DNA of 27,113 nucleotides, taken from Scenedesmus sp. ARA3. Its lineage: Eukaryota; Chlorophyta; Chlorophyceae; Sphaeropleales; Scenedesmaceae. The notes under the pieces are model-generated. The model saw only the letters and a list, made by a program, of their open reading frames with translations. It searched no databases and was not told where the DNA came from. Location of the stretch: assembly GCA_004335835.1 (NCBI GenBank), contig RWJK01000283.1:1-27113 (forward strand). The letters run 5' to 3'. This document shows positions 1 to 10,836 of this stretch, one piece after another. The translations under genes and the position numbers were made by a program. Positions within the stretch are counted from its first letter, which is position 1. Each line of letters opens with the position of its first letter.

Positions 1-33
1 CTGACTGACTGACTGACTGACTGACTGACTGAC
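1..33. repeat. (CTGA)n tetranucleotide microsatellite
   Basis: Eight perfect CTGA units plus one base run from the window edge, so the array may continue outside. No coding role is visible. Confidence 0.97.
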
Positions 34-438
34 GGACCGTATTTCTTTTTAGTAATGGATAAACTTTGTTAGCTTGTACTCTTGACATACCAGCAGATCT
101 GCAAACTCGGCTCGGCTACACCAGGTCTAAGAGTGGTGGAGCAACATCTGCCGCAGGTGTAGGAGCTGCGAGGCACCCTGACCTATGGACTCCAGCACAC
201 CGCTGCAGCTCGACTGGCTGACGTGATGCATCAGTGAGTTGTAAAACAAGAAGCATTCGAGTCTCATGTAACTGGTTGGGCAGCAGGTGTTACACAATAG
301 CACTAAACGCGTTTGTGCAGCAGCTGCTTCCCAAATTGATCCCAGATCTAGCTGGAGTCCAGCCACACACTGAATGCTCATGCTCCACACATGGGCTGAT
401 GTCAAAGAACATGTTTATACGGCTCCTTCGACTCCGAA
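34..438. other. Gene-free stretch, nothing recognised
   Basis: The short open frames on both strands have no recognisable composition or motif, no convincing splice pairs and no repeats. I see no gene here. Confidence 0.5.
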
Positions 439-575
439 GAATCAGGTACGGCACCTTGATGTACACACCAAATGCATAAGAACGGTGCCCAGACACAGCC
501 TACCCTGGGAAGGCTGTGTTTTTGGCCAGCGGTCTTCTGCAATTGGTGTGTACATCAAGGTGCCGTACCTGATTC
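439..575. repeat. 137-nt long hairpin (inverted repeat)
   Basis: Positions 439-470 are an exact 32-base reverse complement of 544-575. The inner parts pair imperfectly (471-493 with 519-543). The tip pairs again exactly (494-501 with 511-518), leaving a 9-nt loop at 502-510. The foldback is almost continuous. This shape fits a microRNA-type precursor or a very short foldback element (MITE). No target-site duplication or transposase is visible. Which strand would be transcribed is unknown. Confidence 0.85.
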
Positions 576-679
576 GGCGAACCGCCACACACAGCACGCA
601 GTGTGTTTTGCCGCTAGCGCCCAGCAACACAGCAGCCAATCACCCCTCGAAAAGCAACCATTGGGCTGCTAAGCACCTT

Positions 680-1319
680 GCTGCAAGTACATCACCACTG
701 CCGCCACCACCTCCCCAGGCTGCTGCCACTCCCCATGCCTTCACAGCCACACTCCAAAGCCGAAACACCACGTAACATATGCAAAGGCCGACTGCACTGC
801 ATGGGTGCCCCTCCAAATATCGTGCCGCAGCGCGCTGGCAGCCCCGCTACCAGTCACTGACTTTGTGGCTTGAAGCCCTGGCAGCAACACCTCCACTGCA
901 AATGCGCTGTTGCTGCTGCTGCCATCACAGCCACCACGCCGCCGCAGCTGCTGCCGCTGCTATGCCATCACAGCCGCACAACAAACGCAACCACTACCAT
1001 TATGGCAGTTTTTCAAATTGCCAACTGCGTTCACAGTGCAGGCATTCACAGGGGCGACTTGGAGGCGTAGATGCCACGCAGGATGCCCCGCAGCAGCACA
1101 CCGGCACCACCCGTAAACCAGTCACACAGGTACCAAACACCCTCAATGCAGGCCCAGCTGTTTCCTTGCTGCTGCCTCACTGCCACTGCCATCACCGCCG
1201 CCTCCGCTGCTGCCGCCGCTGCTGTGCCATCACTCCATCACTACTGCACTTCAAGACTCAACGTTCCATCATTCACAGCAGGGGCGACTTGGAGGCATAC
1301 ATGCCGCGCAGGATGTCGT
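680..1319. repeat. Degenerate ~227-bp tandem repeats downstream of the CBS gene
   Basis: At least two units (about 880-1085 and 1160-1312) share a CTG/CCG-rich block containing 'gccatcac'. Each is followed by a copy of the tail of the last CBS exon (1044-1085 and 1271-1319, period about 227 bp). A weaker third match begins near 680. Reading frames through this region are artefacts of the triplet-rich sequence. Confidence 0.7.
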
Positions 1320-1590
1320 AAGCAGCACCAGGGCACCACCCCCACACCGGTCACCCAGCAAGCAAGCCGCTCAACAACCAGGTATCAGGAGATTTTGACC
1401 AATTACAGCAGGGGCGACTTGGAGGCGTAGATGCCGCGCAGGATGTTGTAAGCAGCACCCAGGTGCGCGCCTGGCACTCCCCTGCACCAGCTGCACAGCT
1501 ATCAAGCACCCCCAGAAACCAGACATCAAGCCATTCAGGACATTTACAGCAGGGGCGACTTGGAGGCGTAGATGCCGCGCAGGATGTCGT
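1271..1590 (-). repeat. Tandem copies of the terminal CBS exon tail
   Basis: A block of about 45 bp encoding DILRGIYASKSPLL plus stop on the minus strand occurs in the real last exon (1541-1590) and again at 1401-1451 and 1271-1319, with a decayed copy at 1044-1085. Spacing is 140, 130 and 227 bp. Each copy keeps a stop codon (TAA, TAA, TGA, TGA), but the extra copies lack an AG acceptor directly before the coding part. They look like duplicated exon ends rather than usable exons. Confidence 0.85.
1403..1407 (-). terminator. Candidate TGTAA polyadenylation signal of the CBS gene
   Basis: TGTAA on the minus strand lies about 137 nt after the CBS stop codon. TGTAA is the usual chlorophyte poly(A) signal. 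The motif is created by the duplicated exon tail, because the real stop context also spells TGTAA. No transcript end is visible from sequence alone. Confidence 0.35.
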
Positions 1591-1955
1591 GGCGCGTGAC
1601 GATGCCCACCACCTTGGAGCCAGCCTCCACCACGGGCAGCAGGTTCACCTGCAAACAGCAGCAGCAGCAGCGGCAGCGGCAGCATGCATCTTCTCGCACG
1701 GTACATTCACTGGTAACGGGCGAAGCAGCGCACCAGCCTAAACACCATCACGCAGGTGGTAAGGTGCACACAATAGGGCCGCAACATCCCTGCAGCTGCC
1801 AGGATCTGCTGTTATTTGTTGTGCCAAGACGCTGCTGCACGAGTGATAGCTAATGCCGCTCACGTCATGGTGCAGCATGAGGTGTGCCGCCTCTGACATG
1901 GCTGTCGAGGGTGCCACTGAGATGACCTTGTCCTTGCCCGACATGGCCTCAGCCA

Positions 1956-1992
<37 letters not shown>

Positions 1993-3913
1993 AACATGGC
2001 TGTAAAGGAGCTCACTGAGATCAACTTGCCTTGGCCCGACATGGCTTCAGCCACCTGGCAGCAGCAGCAGCAATGTTAGCCGTAGCAGTGGAGGGGCTAC
2101 TGCGATGACCTCCCGCCTCACACAGCACCAGCACCATTAAGCTGTGTACTGCGATGGTTGCCGACGAGGCACAGATAGTTTCACGATTGGCTGCTCACCA
2201 TGCGCCAGGATCTTGTGCACCTCCTCGTCACTGCGCTGTTGCACTCTGCGCTACTGTTCAGCACACTGCGCTGCTATGCCTGCTGAACACAAGCCTCAGT
2301 GGCCACGCCTCACCGTGCGCGCTAGGATCTTGTGCGCCTCCTCGTCGACGCGCTTGTTGCTACGTGCTACTTATGACTGCTGCGCCGACCAATACAATCC
2401 CCTCAGCAAGCATCCCACTGCATCCTCTCACCGTGCGCGCCAGGATCTTGTGCACCTCCTCGTCGAAGCGCTGTTGCTCTCTGCACTACGGTTCAACACA
2501 CTGCGCTGCTATGCCTGCTGAACACAAGCCTCAGTGGCCACGCCTCACCGTGCGCGCCAGGATCTTGTGCACCTCCTCGTCGAAGCGCCCGTACCCTGCG
2601 CTACGTACATAACACATGTCCTGCACTGTGCATACAAACGCACTGCACTGTGCCGCACACCGCTCTTTGCCTCTTACCGTGCGTGCCAGGATCTTGTGCA
2701 CCTCCTCGTCGAAGCGCTTGTTGTCGCGCAGGTACACGTACGCGTCCGCAAAGCCGATGAACACGGGAGGGATGATGTAGTGGTCCTCAGGGGCACCCGC
2801 GCCCTGACGCAGCAGCAGCAGTAACCAAGATTTTACTATCATGTTGCGCGCTGTGCACGCATCATTTGTTGTGATGAGTGTTGATGGGTGCGGCATGTGA
2901 CGCTGCTGTACGTACGTACCTGCTATGTGCTGGTGTGGTGGTAAGAGGCGTACGGGAAACTGCGCTGCCGCGGCTGCGCAACTGCACTGCTTCGTTGTCC
3001 GCATGAGCTTGTTCCCGCCGCTGATGCTGCTGCAGCCGCCAGTGCATCCTCATCTTGCAGAGTCCCCTGCTGTTGCAGCTTCAGAAACTCTTATGCGTAA
3101 GCAGAGATCTGATCTGGATGGTGCTGCTGCTGCTGCTGCTGCCGCACCTTCCAGATGACGTCCGCCTCTGTGAGCACTCCCACCAGCCGCCCCTGGCCGT
3201 CCACCACTGGCGCACCAGACACGTTAGCGTCAAGCATCTTGTGCACCGCATCCCTGCAGCAGCAGCAGAAGCAGCAGCAGCGGTAGCAGGAACATGTTGA
3301 GGTGACAGGATGAGAAAGCGCAGTGCTGCTGCAATCAGCAAGGCAGCAGGACATGAACACTGTGCATGCTGCAGCGCATGCATGATTAGGTCCCCGTGTT
3401 GCGTCGAACTACAGTGCAGCTGCAGATGAGCGTGCTGCTGAAGTTGATTTGAACGTAATAGTATAACTGTATCAAAGCAGCTGCTGCAGCTCACTTGATG
3501 GGCATGCTGTCTTGCAGGATGACGGGGTGTGGGTTCATCACCTCCTCAACAGACACCTCTTGTGTTGCAGTGGAGCTTGCTGTGCGGCATCAGACATGTA
3601 CATGGTATACGTTGAACCGCAGGAACGAGCAGAGGTAGGCACGAGATGGTAAGTAGGGCAGGGAAGCCACCACAGCAGTTGCAGCAACAGCAGCAGATCA
3701 CTGCCTGTCCAACCACTCACCATCTGCTGCATGGGCGACCGTGCGTCGTTGCTGCTGCCGACTAACGTTGCATGCTGCATTGAGGGACCGCTGTGCGGGG
3801 CTGCTTGCGGTACGTGGGCCACGGCACTGGCCTCTCGAAACGGTCAGCACTTGCGTCCGTGATCTATCTGCGAACACCGCGCTGCAGCTGCCTGTCCTGC
3901 AAAGTAGGGCCAT
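1544..3913 (-). CDS. CBS-domain pair protein, probably plastid-targeted (CBSX-like), six exons
   Basis: Proposed exons, in gene order: 3913-3721, 3579-3495, 3253-3148, 2803-2678, 1956-1864 and 1648-1544. All introns are GT-AG, the phases close, and the total is 708 bp, or 235 aa. An in-frame TAG seven codons upstream supports the ATG at 3913. Residues 1 to about 65 are rich in Arg, Ser, Ala and Gln with almost no acid, as in a chloroplast transit peptide. CBS domain 1 spans about 74-128 and contains VEEVMNPHPVIL, VSGAPVVDGQGRLVGVLTEA and DVIWK. A linker (about 129-168) contains PPVFIGFADAYVYL. CBS domain 2 spans about 169-230 and contains VAEAMSGKDKVISV, VNLLPVVEAG and VVGIVTRHDILRG. Tandem CBS pairs bind adenosine nucleotides. 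Plant CBSX1/2 are plastid proteins of similar length that modulate thioredoxins, but that exact role is inferred here. Introns 4 and 5 are filled with copies of adjoining exon ends. Confidence 0.9.
1959..1988. repeat. (CAG)n tract at the acceptor of CBS intron 4
   Basis: About ten CAG units on the plus strand read as CTG on the coding strand. The tract directly precedes the acceptor-side end of exon 5 at 1956, where it takes the place of a polypyrimidine tract. Confidence 0.9.
1989..2054 (-). repeat. Partial intronic copy of CBS exon 5
   Basis: On the minus strand this repeats the acceptor and first two thirds of exon 5 (VAEAMSG, then QGKLISV instead of KDKVISV, then a similar TAM). It is preceded by its own CTG-rich tract and a CAG acceptor. 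It breaks off into another CTG tract before the exon 5 donor. Its frame is open only briefly. A weaker third fragment may lie near 2085-2115. Confidence 0.8.
2193..2722 (-). repeat. ~117-bp minisatellite containing an exon end and splice donor
   Basis: Five units start near 2193, 2309, 2426, 2544 and 2671, with a period of about 116-127 bp. Each carries, on the minus strand, the end of CBS exon 4 (RFDEEVHKILART) followed by a donor of GTGAG or GTAAG type. The rightmost unit is the real exon. The other four lie in intron 4. The unit at 2426 could form a 39-nt in-frame cassette between an AACAG acceptor and its donor. The other units have changes that spoil this. Confidence 0.9.
3121..3142. repeat. 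(GCT)n tract in CBS intron 3
   Basis: A run of about seven GCT/CTG units lies just inside the donor end of the intron that follows exon 3 (exon ends at 3148 on the minus strand). It is non-coding in the exon model. Confidence 0.85.
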
Positions 3914-4029
3914 ATTGATGTCGTGAAACTGCTACGCTGCTGCCTGCAATGAGAGGGAATCGGACCACACGGAACGAAACGAAAGACAGCTTCACGGAAG
4001 GAGCACCGCTTGCTGTGTTGACAAAGCTC

Positions 4030-4197
4030 ACGTAAACTGCACTTTCGGCTTAACTGCTTCTGTTTGGTGCCTACGTCCGTGCTTCACATGTGCGCGTGAT
4101 CGTGCCACGTCAGTGACAACTTCCCCCAACCCTAATCACACACAGCAGCTGACCTTGGGCGTTCCACGTCTCACCAACCCCTCATTGGCTGCACGTG
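4030..4197 (-). promoter_or_regulatory. Cluster of five ACGT cores upstream of the CBS gene
   Basis: ACGT occurs at 4030, 4073, 4107, 4166 and 4193 (the last as a full G-box, CACGTG). These are about 117-283 bp before the CBS start codon. ACGT cores are binding sites for plant-type bZIP and bHLH factors. Five in 170 bp exceeds chance, but no binding is shown, and the channel 3' UTR may overlap. Confidence 0.35.
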
Positions 4198-4331
4198 ACA
4201 CCCGCTGATGACAACAAAGCGTCTCATGTTACCCAAACAGCCATGCGCACTTGCTGCCACCAGTGCCTGCAAGCCCCATGCCAGCTGGCAGACTACCGTA
4301 CTGCTGCTGCGGCAGCACTTGACCAACACTG

Positions 4332-4360
4332 AATTGGTATTGGTATTGGTATTGGTATTG
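4332..4360. repeat. (ATTGGT)n hexanucleotide repeat
   Basis: About four and a half perfect units lie 23 bp past the channel stop codon, so probably in its 3' UTR. Confidence 0.95.
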
Positions 4361-4382
4361 AAGCAGCACCCACCCTCACACA

Positions 4383-7181
4383 TCACAACGATGGATCCAT
4401 GTATGCCGGCACTCCCCACCGCACCCAGGCCTTGCCCATCTCAAAGTACCACCCCTGTGCATGCGGCTGCAGGCACGTAGGCGTGTACACAAGTGGGTCA
4501 ATTTCAGTGCGAGGGGCCTCATGTGCCAGCCACAGCGGCGGGTGCTCCACCCTGCTGCTGTACGTGTAGCGGCACCAGCGCGCAAACATGTACTGCAGAG
4601 GCAGCAGCGGCAGCAGCAGGACGCCCTGCGCAGCCAGCGAACAGCAGCAGTGCCAGTGAGGCAAGCAGTCAATATGTGGGTTGGGCGTGTGCCGCTAGCA
4701 TCACCATGCACATCCTGGTGGGGTTTCACAACTACTTGACAAAACAAGGATGATGCACCAGCATGAGAAGACCAGCAGCAGCAGCAGCAGCAACGTTACC
4801 AAACTCCAGGCCCACCTGTACGTTTGCGCCCTTGAAGATGAAGATGCAGCTGGTGAACACCACAAACAGCCCTGCAGAAGGCACCAAAATTAGCAGCGGC
4901 AGCATGCCAGCAGCAGTGGGCAGGCGGCAGCCAGCAAGAGCAGCATTACGCCATCTACAGCTGCTTGCATGCGCCGCTCAAGCGCCGCAACCTGTTACAT
5001 GCAAACTGCCACCACTGTCCCTACACGGTTGGCTTTCTCAGGTTGCCGGTGATCACACCCAGCAGCAAAGCATGTCACAGCACAAAATCACATGGCTTGC
5101 TGCTCATGTGCAACACCGTCTTGCAGCCACTGCACTTCAACATTCATTCAGATCTCACCTAAGATCCACAGAATGATCCCATAGTAGATTGGCCACATGC
5201 GCCCGCCGCTCTCGTACGCGCGCACACACACATAGATCATCTGGTAGCGCCACACCAGGTACGCTGTAGCCATATAAGCCAGCACAAACGGCGTCATAAG
5301 CGGCGCCGCAACACTGTACGCCACTCCCATCAGCAGCACCAGCAGGATGAGGCCGGGCTCCCTGCCATATCTGATGCTTGCTGGGTAGATGATGAAGGAG
5401 CGGTACCGCTCGGTGGAGGCGTGCTTGAAGGAGGCAAAGCCGGTGAAGAGCATCTGCCCAATCCAGCGCCACATGCCGCCATCTGTAGGGCAATGTCAAA
5501 TGCAGACCGCAAGATGTTGGCAGCAGAGGTGGCATAGAGTGACTTGGTGCGTACTGTTTATGGCAGAATTAGCCAGGCAGCGCCGCCACACAGCCTACTG
5601 CTGCCATGCTGACGCCAAGATGCCGAATCAGCTGGTACATTTAGAACTATTCAGAGTGTATGGGGGCAGAACCTGCAGCTGATTGCTGCAGATACAGGAA
5701 GTGCCCACATGCTGCCTGAATGCCAGCAGGGCAGCGCCTGCTCAAAATACTCTGCTGTGCTGTGTTGCTCACGTGGCATGATCAGCCTGAAGAGGTTCAT
5801 CATGAAGGCGCGGGCGATCACGTAGTTCTGCACAGCGAACACAAGCATGCATGGTTGGGAGAGCAGGTGAGTCTATGGAACGGGTCAGTGAGCAAGCGAC
5901 AGCAGCAGGAATGCCCAGGACCGCAGCAGCAACAAACACAAGGCAGCATGTCCCGTGCTCACCAGGAAGAAGTTTGACGAGTTGGGGAACGCAGCTCCCA
6001 GCAGCAGCGCCCACTGGTCAGGGTTGTCAGCCAGCATCTTGATCTGGCTGCAAGCGCCAACACGGCAGCAGCGTATGCAGCCAGAATTCGTCACAGTCAC
6101 ATCGCTGTTGCGGCAAGATCCAGTCATTTACAGGGAGCACGCTTGCACTTCAGCAACCGCAAGTCCTGCAGCGGATTCTGTGACAATGTACGCAGACAAA
6201 GCGCAGTTGCACTGCATGCGCAGTGCAGCGCGTACCTGACCAGTGACGCGCTCAGCACCCCGCCCAGGAACAGGTTGACCAGCTCCCAGCCCACATAGAT
6301 GAGCAGGATGTTGGCCTCCATGCCAGACAGGCTCACAGCAGCACCGCGCCGCAGCTCCAGCCTGTGTGTACAGCAAACATCACGTTCTGCAGGTGTCAGG
6401 CGCAATGTGACGTCAGGATGTTGGCCTCCATGCCTGTCAGGCTCACAGCAGCACCATGGCGCAGCTCAAGCCTGCAGGTGTGGCAGACAGCAAGTTTGTG
6501 GTGTTTTTGGGCGTGATGTGGCACAGGTATTGCTGTTCCCGTGCTTACTTGTGCTCCGGCACAAAGCGTACCCTTTGCAAAATCGACGTAAGCAGCCTAG
6601 GGCATGCATCAAAGGCCAAGGTATGCTAAGTAATTGTCATGCTCCTTGACAGCCCTAGGTGCAGCCCATCGCGGAAAACACCCTATGCTACTTGCTGCCA
6701 GGTGGCTCACTTGTACAGGTTGGCGGGAATGACCGCGTTTTGCCACAGCATCAGCAGCACCATGGGCAGGATGATGGTGAACAGGAACTGCAGAAACTTG
6801 GTGTGGCAGAACCAGGCCATGCTGGGGCCCGTGGCGGAGCTGTTGCACAGCCCGTAGCTGATGCTGTTCAGCGCTGCTGTGAAGATACCTGCAGGGGCAC
6901 ACAGGCAGTTTACATGAAGATACATGTGGACATGAACTGTCAGTGGCTTGCTGGTCGCTGCCTCATTGGATCTATTACCAACCAATTTTGTTGCATGCCA
7001 AGCACAATGTGAAGTGCATTTTGCGCTTATTTGCATGCAAGCTGTGTGTCGGCTATCATGGTGTGTAGCACAAATCGCTGACTGTGCTCACCTGTGGGCA
7101 CCAGGTACAGCAGCGCATACCAGAACAGGCAGCGCAGCGACTCATCACGCCTCACAGGTGGCGTCTTCCACAGGGTCTGCA

Positions 7182-7213
<32 letters not shown>

Positions 7214-10200
7214 TCAACAGCCAGCGTTGTGCCACATTTGTCACCGTTTACCACCCGGCCACTGCACGCCTTCATGCTGTGCTGTCAGCAACAGCAGCTG
7301 GCATACCTCACCATCGCATCCTATGCACCTGCATACATGCAGAGACATGCCCATAGCAAGGCTTCATGCATGGCTGCACTGCCACAGCAGACACTGGCTC
7401 AAGCAAAATGCATACTGTATGCACAACCGCAGCAGCTGCCGCGCACCTGCCACAGCATGTCCTCAGGGCTGGGTGCCGGCTGCACCTTGAAGGCCTCTAG
7501 GCTGTTGCTGCTCTGAGGGAACACGCTGCTGCGTGCTGCCAGCGTTGCTGCTGCAGGTGTCTTGAACAGCACAATGAAGGAGCCAGTGTCTGGCCCAGAC
7601 AGTACCTGGCACCGCAGCAGACAAGAATGCAAACCATGTGTATGTGGGCCGGCTTGCAAGCAGATTTAAGGAATAGCAGTGTACACACTGTGGCCCACCA
7701 GCACAGGTAAAATCAAATAGAACTGCATCCATGTGTTCAAGCAAACCAGCAGCAGACTGTTCAGCATCCACTGCAAGCCAGCCAACACACCTCCTTCTGC
7801 GCTTCCAGTATTGATGCCTCCAGATCCACTAGCGCCTGCCGCTGCACCTCCAGCCGCTCCGCAACACACCCCACGTCATCCCGCGCAGCACCCTCCTCCT
7901 CCTCGGCACCCGGCCCACCAAACAGAGCTCCAGCCAAGCCCGCACAGCAGCGGCCCATGGCTGTGCTGCCCTCCTCCTCATCTTTTGACACTAGCCGCGG
8001 CTTCAGGCCCTTTGACATCTCATCAGGTAGCACAGGGTGAGGCTTCAGCGGCGCTAGCCGTGGCGTCCTGCAGCAGGGCTCGCCTGCTGCTATATCCGCA
8101 GCAGCAGAAGCTGGGGTGTCTGCTGCGACAGCGTTGCTGCCGCCTGCAGCAGACAGGGATGCAGCGCTGCGTGGCTCACAGCTGCTGCCGCCTTCGCTCA
8201 CTGAAGACGTTCGCACACGCAAGGCCTGTGCTGCAGCTGGCCGCCGCTGTGGAATGCTGCTGCCGCTGTTGCTGCTGGCCAGTGCTGCCTGAGGCAGGCG
8301 GCCCGCTTCCAGATCTGCCGTGGAACTCCGCTGCTGCTCCTGCTGCTGACGCTGAATGTGTAGGTCACCAGATGCACTGCTACTACGCATGCTGGTGCTG
8401 ATGCAGCAGCCACCACCACCAGCAGCACTGGCAGCAGCGGCAGCAGACCTAGCTGCTCGCTCCAGCCTCAGCTGCAGCAGTGCCCTGCCCTGTATGTAGG
8501 CCTGCAGGTCTACATTCCATTGCCGCAGCAGCTCATCCACGGCTTGGAAGTTCCTGATAGGAATCACAGCGTGGAGATCATCCTTGAACAGCTGCTTGAA
8601 GGTTTGCTCGACCAAGCGCTGCCTGTTGCTGATCTTTGCTTGCCTGTTGAAGTGCAGCGGCGAGCCACGGCCAGCTGCCTGCTGCTGCTGCTGCTGCTGC
8701 TGCCGACCTGGCATGTGCAGCTGCTCTGCAGGCTGCAATGAGGCACCTTGCTGCTGTTGCTGTTGTTCCGCTGCCTCCTGCTGCTGGTGCTGCTGTATGA
8801 GCTGCCGCATGCTGTCGCTGAAGAGCATGCTCTTGCTGCTGCCGCCGTGCTGGTTGCTGTGCAGCGTCCTGAAGCTCTGCCTGTTCCATGAGGAGGCCCA
8901 GCCCAGGTCTGTGAGGTCTGCTTGGCGCAGCAGGCAGGGCCAGCTCCAGCTGCGGGCACAAGCAGGCAACAAGGCACATCCAGCAATTTGCATCAATCAT
9001 GTGCGTACACATGCTGTGTGCGAGCAGACGGCTGAGTACGTGGCGCAGCCGTAGATACAACAAGCTTGCCAGGATGACAAATTGCTTCATGTCATGTCAG
9101 GCAAGAAAACACATCCAGCAGCTCAAATCACATATGTGCATACACATGCTGTGTGCAAGTACACGGTTCAGTACATGACGCAGCTGTAGATACAATGTGC
9201 TTGCCAGGATGAAGCTAATCTTCATGGTATGCATCATCCTCATTGTTCGCGCTAGCGCAGCTGACTGCCTGTCAGGCACTGGCTGGTGGTGTCACAACCT
9301 GCACAACAAGCAACATGTCCTCACATAGGGATGGCTGGGCAGCCATGACTGCTTCTCAATGCACTCACACGGCTGCTTGCAGCATACGCATCAGGATAGA
9401 GGGCCGTTGACGCCGGCTGACTTCTTCTTCGTCCTCTTCCTCCTCTGCCTCCTCATCTTCTCCTGGCACGTCTGTCAGCAGCACTGCATAGTTGCTGACA
9501 TGCAGCGGCAGGATGCTGCCATGTGCATCCTGCACGTGAACTGCAGCATACAGAAAAATGAGCAGGTAAGCATTGCAGCATCCTACCGCGCTGTCGCAAC
9601 CCTAATCCACAATGATCGCTGCACCAGACAATGTGCACATTGTAGATGCATATGGTCTTGCATCACTGAAGGCCTTGCTGTGTATGTGCAGACTTCGCAT
9701 CACATTGCCAGGCACACAGCGCAGGTACACCCCGCAGATATACCCCGGCAGGTATGCCTACGTAGGCACTGTCTACCCTAGCACTTGATGCCTGTCAATA
9801 TGCTCATCCCTCTCACCTGTGTTGCGGAAGCTTACAGACGGCTTGCGCGCCCTCAAGCTGCGCCTGTCAAACAGCAGCGACGTGCCAGGCACTGCTGTGA
9901 TGTTTGACAGCTGCTCAAGGTCAGCAGTGCTCCTGGTGCGCCTGGTGCCACAATGTAGCTCACTGAGCGCCACAGCCACGCCAGCACCCTGCTGAGCGCT
10001 GCTGCTACTACTGCTGCTGACGTTTGCTGCAGGTGCTGTTTCTGCAAGTGCTGCTGCGGCGGCGGCTGCTACTGCAACTGGGTCGGAACTGTCGGCGGCG
10101 TCTGGTGGCGCCAGCTCCCACCACCGCTGCAGCCGCTTGCAGTCTTCACCTGCGCAGCAGCAGGACATGTGCGGCGCTGTCAGCAGCAGCAGAGCACCCC

Positions 10201-10786
10201 ATGCAACAGCCAAACCGCCCTTCATAGAGGCAGGCATTGATGCAATTGCTTCCAGCACACAATCAGCTGGCGATGAGCAGGCACTGCTGTCTGATAGATG
10301 AGTGTTCGTGATTGAAATCCTTGCAGCCACCCACGCAGCCCACCTGCAGCACCAGCCCATGCCAGGTCACCAGCCACATCCACATGCACCACATGCCGGT
10401 CAAGCAGCGGGTCCCCTGTCTTGAAAGCCCACCAGTCCACATCAGCGCCAAGCTTCTCAGCAGCAGCTGCTGCCGCTGCAGCCTCTGCTGCTGCTTGCTG
10501 CCGCCGCTGCAGCTGCTGCTGCTGCCACTCTCGCTGCAGATGTGCCTGCTGTTCAGCAGAGCCAGCAGCACTATCAGAGCCCTGCCGGCCTAGCCGCTGC
10601 CAGCCCCGGCTGTTCCAGCGGCGAAGGAAGCTGCCACTGCCAATGCTGTCCCTGGTGCTACGGGCACTGGATGCGGCTGCAGGCACAGCATCATCATCCT
10701 TTGGCTGCTCATATGTTGCAAATGTAACACCTGCGTGCCCTGGGCGGCTGCGCCTTGCAGGCTTGTGGCAACCTGCTGCTACCTTG

Positions 10787-10836
<50 letters not shown>

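Larger units (their letters stand above)
3914..4382. other. Intergenic: channel 3' UTR and CBS 5' region
   Basis: This 469-bp gap separates the channel stop codon from the CBS start codon, both on the minus strand. It holds the hexanucleotide repeat near its right end, a cluster of ACGT cores in the middle, and no TGTAA on the minus strand. There is no other gene. Confidence 0.7.

Noticed and set aside
2193..2722. Regularly spaced repeats resembling a CRISPR array
   Set aside because: Most of the 117-bp unit is repeated, not just a short block between unique spacers, and it contains a eukaryotic exon end. It is a minisatellite.
4126..4136. Telomere-like 'aaccctaa' (also near 9598)
   Set aside because: Single isolated occurrences without tandem repetition. 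They are not telomeric arrays.
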